Positions 63,763 through 64,000 of a stretch of 64,000 bases of DNA are shown here, piece by piece (positions within the stretch are counted from its first letter, which is position 1; every line of letters starts with the position of its first letter). This stretch comes from Sulfurimonas sp. HSL3-7 (GTDB lineage Bacteria; Campylobacterota; Campylobacteria; Campylobacterales; Sulfurimonadaceae). Both the position numbers and the translations under genes were made by a program. The notes beneath the pieces were generated by a model. It was given only the letters and a program-made list of their open reading frames with translations, did no database searches and was not told where the DNA came from. Where the stretch lies: assembly GCF_039645985.1 (NCBI RefSeq), contig NZ_CP147919.1, forward strand, positions 2,666,001 through 2,730,000, given 5' to 3'.

Positions 63763-64000
63763 ATGCAGCTGCAACTCTTCAAGACGATGTGGGGCTTCGA
63801 GGGAGATTTCGAGAACGCCTGTATTGAGGCCAAAGAGGCCGGTTTTGACGGCATCGAAGGCCGGGCGCCGAAAGATCCGCAGGAGCGCCTCCGCTGGAAA
63901 AGATCTCTTGAGAAGCATGGTCTCGCCTATATCGCCGAGATCGTGACCGGCGGGGATTATGTCCCGCGGCGTGATCTTGCTCCCGCAGCCCATCTGCAGG
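63763..64000 (+). CDS. Sugar-phosphate isomerase/epimerase-like protein, partial
   Basis: 79 codons to the window end. MQLQLFKTMWGFEGDFENACIEAKEAGFDGIEGRAP is the first strand and helix of a xylose-isomerase-like TIM barrel. Ten bases after the carboxylase, and AGGT is the only ribosome-site candidate. A TIM-barrel isomerase in a guanidine operon is unusual. The allophanate hydrolase expected for the pathway must lie further on. Confidence 0.75.
   Translation, partial: MQLQLFKTMWGFEGDFENACIEAKEAGFDGIEGRAPKDPQERLRWKRSLEKHGLAYIAEIVTGGDYVPRRDLAPAAHLQ

Overview
The window looks like chromosome of a free-living Campylobacterota (epsilonproteobacterial) diazotroph, probably close to Sulfurimonas or Sulfuricurvum. 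This is inferred from the gene families: compact operons, many small cysteine-rich proteins, a TlpX-like set of redox proteins, and a nif cluster that mixes nifHDK, nifB, nifV and nifS with clpP/clpX, SIR2-like and leucine-rich-repeat genes. No rRNA, tRNA, CRISPR array or complete insertion sequence was seen.

Layout. 1-12 kb: an arsenic island (arsI with an ArsR-type operator and a broken arsC), a Tat-exported protein, a membrane polyferredoxin, a rhodanese, and housekeeping or signalling genes (GNATs, PAS protein, hemerythrin, aldo-keto reductase, HAD phosphatase, zinc-ribbon and ankyrin proteins, two tandem 49-residue acidic proteins). 13-20 kb: a MoxR ATPase with a VWA/metallopeptidase-like partner, a 2-Cys peroxiredoxin, a MauG/CCP-type dihaem protein, alanine dehydrogenase and two members of a small CxC/FCGKH protein family. 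21-35 kb: nifHDK (minus strand) flanked on both sides by related intergenic repeat elements, then the nifB-nifV-acetyltransferase-feoA-small-LRR/GNAT operon, a dead MBL-fold gene and msrPQ. 35-52 kb: NifX-like, degenerate thiol peroxidase, SIR2, clpP, clpX, nifS, a haem-bearing barrel protein, then a minus-strand block with three ferredoxins, NifX, a molbindin and a HicB/Sel1/NifU-like protein, divergent from a block of unknown genes led by another NifX-like gene. nifE, nifN and a full-length nifU are not in the window.

Regulation. Sequences of the sigma-54 type (GG-N10-GC or close) can be read in front of nifH, nifB and several small unknown genes, which ties those genes to the nitrogen-fixation programme. 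The variants at nifS, the NifX-like genes and the MoxR operon are weaker.

52.7-64 kb: a PAS-GGDEF cyclase and then a guanidine operon. It starts with a guanidine-I (ykkC) riboswitch, followed by an ABC transporter, the two DUF1989 carboxyguanidine deiminase subunits, a fatty-acid-desaturase-like membrane di-iron protein, an MBL-fold hydrolase, a biotin-dependent guanidine/urea carboxylase and the start of a TIM-barrel isomerase. Two further internal leaders fold as guanidine-II (mini-ykkC) riboswitches, one before the deiminase genes and one before the carboxylase. One operon with three guanidine sensors of two classes, carrying three enzymes of no assigned role, is the most striking part of the window.
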